Assembly: GCA_903837025.1 (NCBI GenBank)
Contig: CAILTC010000310.1
Coordinates: 1 to 5,875 of the forward strand
Source of the DNA: an uncultured Bacteroidota bacterium
Lineage (GTDB): Bacteria > Bacteroidota > Bacteroidia > Flavobacteriales > Flavobacteriaceae
Reading direction: 5' to 3'
Length of the DNA stretch: 5,875 nucleotides
In this document: piece by piece, positions 5,427 through 5,875 of the stretch
How the letters are laid out: each line of letters opens with the position of its first letter
Numbering within the stretch: position 1 is the stretch's first letter
Position numbers and translations under genes: made by a program
Notes under the pieces: model-generated
What the model saw: the letters and a program-made list of their open reading frames with translations, nothing else
Told to the model about the DNA's origin: nothing
The model's database searches: none

Positions 5427-5875
5427 ATGATTTTAGCAAAATTAAAAAAAGGATCTTTGCTCGTTGCAGAACCTTCGTTGATTGGAGATTTGTCATTTAA
5501 TAGATCTGTTATTTTATTGGCAGACCATAATGAAAAAGGTTCGGTAGGGTTTATCATGAATAAACCTTTGAAATATTCCGTAAGTGATTTAATCCCTGAA
5601 ATAAAAACTAAATTCAAAATCTATAATGGAGGGCCTGTCGAACAAGATAATCTCTTTTTTATACACAATGTTCCCGATTTGATTCCGAATAGTATAGAAA
5701 TTTCTAATGGAATTTATTGGGGCGGAGAGTATGAAACTACAAAAGAGCTTGTAAACAACGGTAAAATCGGTAAAGATAATATTAGATTCTTTTTGGGTTA
5801 TACCGGCTGGGACGAGCATCAGCTTGAAGCCGAGATGGAGGAAAATTCATGGATTGCTATAAATAATATTTATGA
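5427..5875 (+). CDS. yqgE: YqgE/AlgH family protein, 5' part (UPF0301)
   Basis: An open frame from the ATG at 5427-5429 continues without a stop to the window edge (149 complete codons of an expected 180-190). It begins MILAKLKKGSLLVAEPSLIG, where the family usually has an N-terminal (L/x)xG.LLIA.P.L segment. It then shows FNRSVILLADHNEKGSVGFI (25-44) with NKPL, YNGGPVEQDNLFFIH (67-81), and the C-terminal signature RFFLGYTGWDEHQLEAEMEE (121-140) followed by NSW. These are the hallmark blocks of YqgE/AlgH, a conserved cytoplasmic protein named after its effect on alginate production in Pseudomonas. Its biochemical function is not established. There is no signal peptide or membrane segment. The start follows an A-rich leader and matches the family's N-terminus. 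It lies behind the HU terminator with its own candidate -7 box. Confidence 0.94.
   Translation, partial: MILAKLKKGSLLVAEPSLIGDLSFNRSVILLADHNEKGSVGFIMNKPLKYSVSDLIPEIKTKFKIYNGGPVEQDNLFFIHNVPDLIPNSIEISNGIYWGGEYETTKELVNNGKIGKDNIRFFLGYTGWDEHQLEAEMEENSWIAINNIY

Noticed and set aside
5408..5819. Two overlapping minus-strand frames
   Set aside because: They are shadows of the plus-strand yqgE gene, whose family motifs are clear.
1..5875. Mobile element, prophage, CRISPR, tRNA or rRNA
   Set aside because: No transposase, integrase, terminal repeats, spaced direct-repeat array or tRNA-like cloverleaf was seen; the gene content is housekeeping.

Overview
The window looks like chromosomal DNA from a Bacteroidota bacterium, most likely Flavobacteriaceae and Flavobacterium-like. 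The reasons are: low G+C with strong AAA/GAA/TTT codon preference; no Shine-Dalgarno sequence before any start, with A/T-rich leaders instead; several intergenic matches to the Bacteroidota -7 box TAnnTTTG, one of them with TTTG exactly 19 bases upstream; a DUF4290 protein, a family I know only from Bacteroidota; and protein sequences that read like flavobacterial orthologues throughout. This is recognition from memory; no search was run.

Layout. Positions 1-1237 hold a minus-strand unit transcribed toward the left edge: a DUF493 (YbeD-like) protein, a DUF4290 protein, and the first codons of murA. Positions 1238-1400 are a divergent promoter region with a candidate -7 box facing each way and a perfect 17-bp palindrome. 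Positions 1401-4855 hold a plus-strand unit: a small P-loop ATPase/kinase-like protein (GTG start), recQ (GTG start) and fmt. recQ and fmt overlap by one base (TAATG). Positions 4856-5037 carry the best promoter of the window, which drives a single HU gene (5038-5310) closed by a strong intrinsic terminator (5334-5360). The window ends inside a yqgE/algH-family gene starting at 5427.

How the genes fit together. This is mostly housekeeping: cell-wall precursor synthesis (murA), DNA unwinding and repair (recQ), formylation of initiator tRNA (fmt), nucleoid structure (HU), and four conserved proteins whose cellular roles are poorly defined (DUF493, DUF4290, P-loop protein, YqgE). Nothing indicates a mobile element, phage, CRISPR or defence island, and I do not see a new multi-gene system.

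The points most worth a second look are the RecQ architecture (about 170 extra residues, probably two winged helices, between the helicase core and the zinc cluster, and no HRDC domain), the palindrome over the ATPase promoter, the repeated-word palindromic spacers before recQ and before murA, and a tiny ORF that overlaps the DUF4290 start as ATGA.
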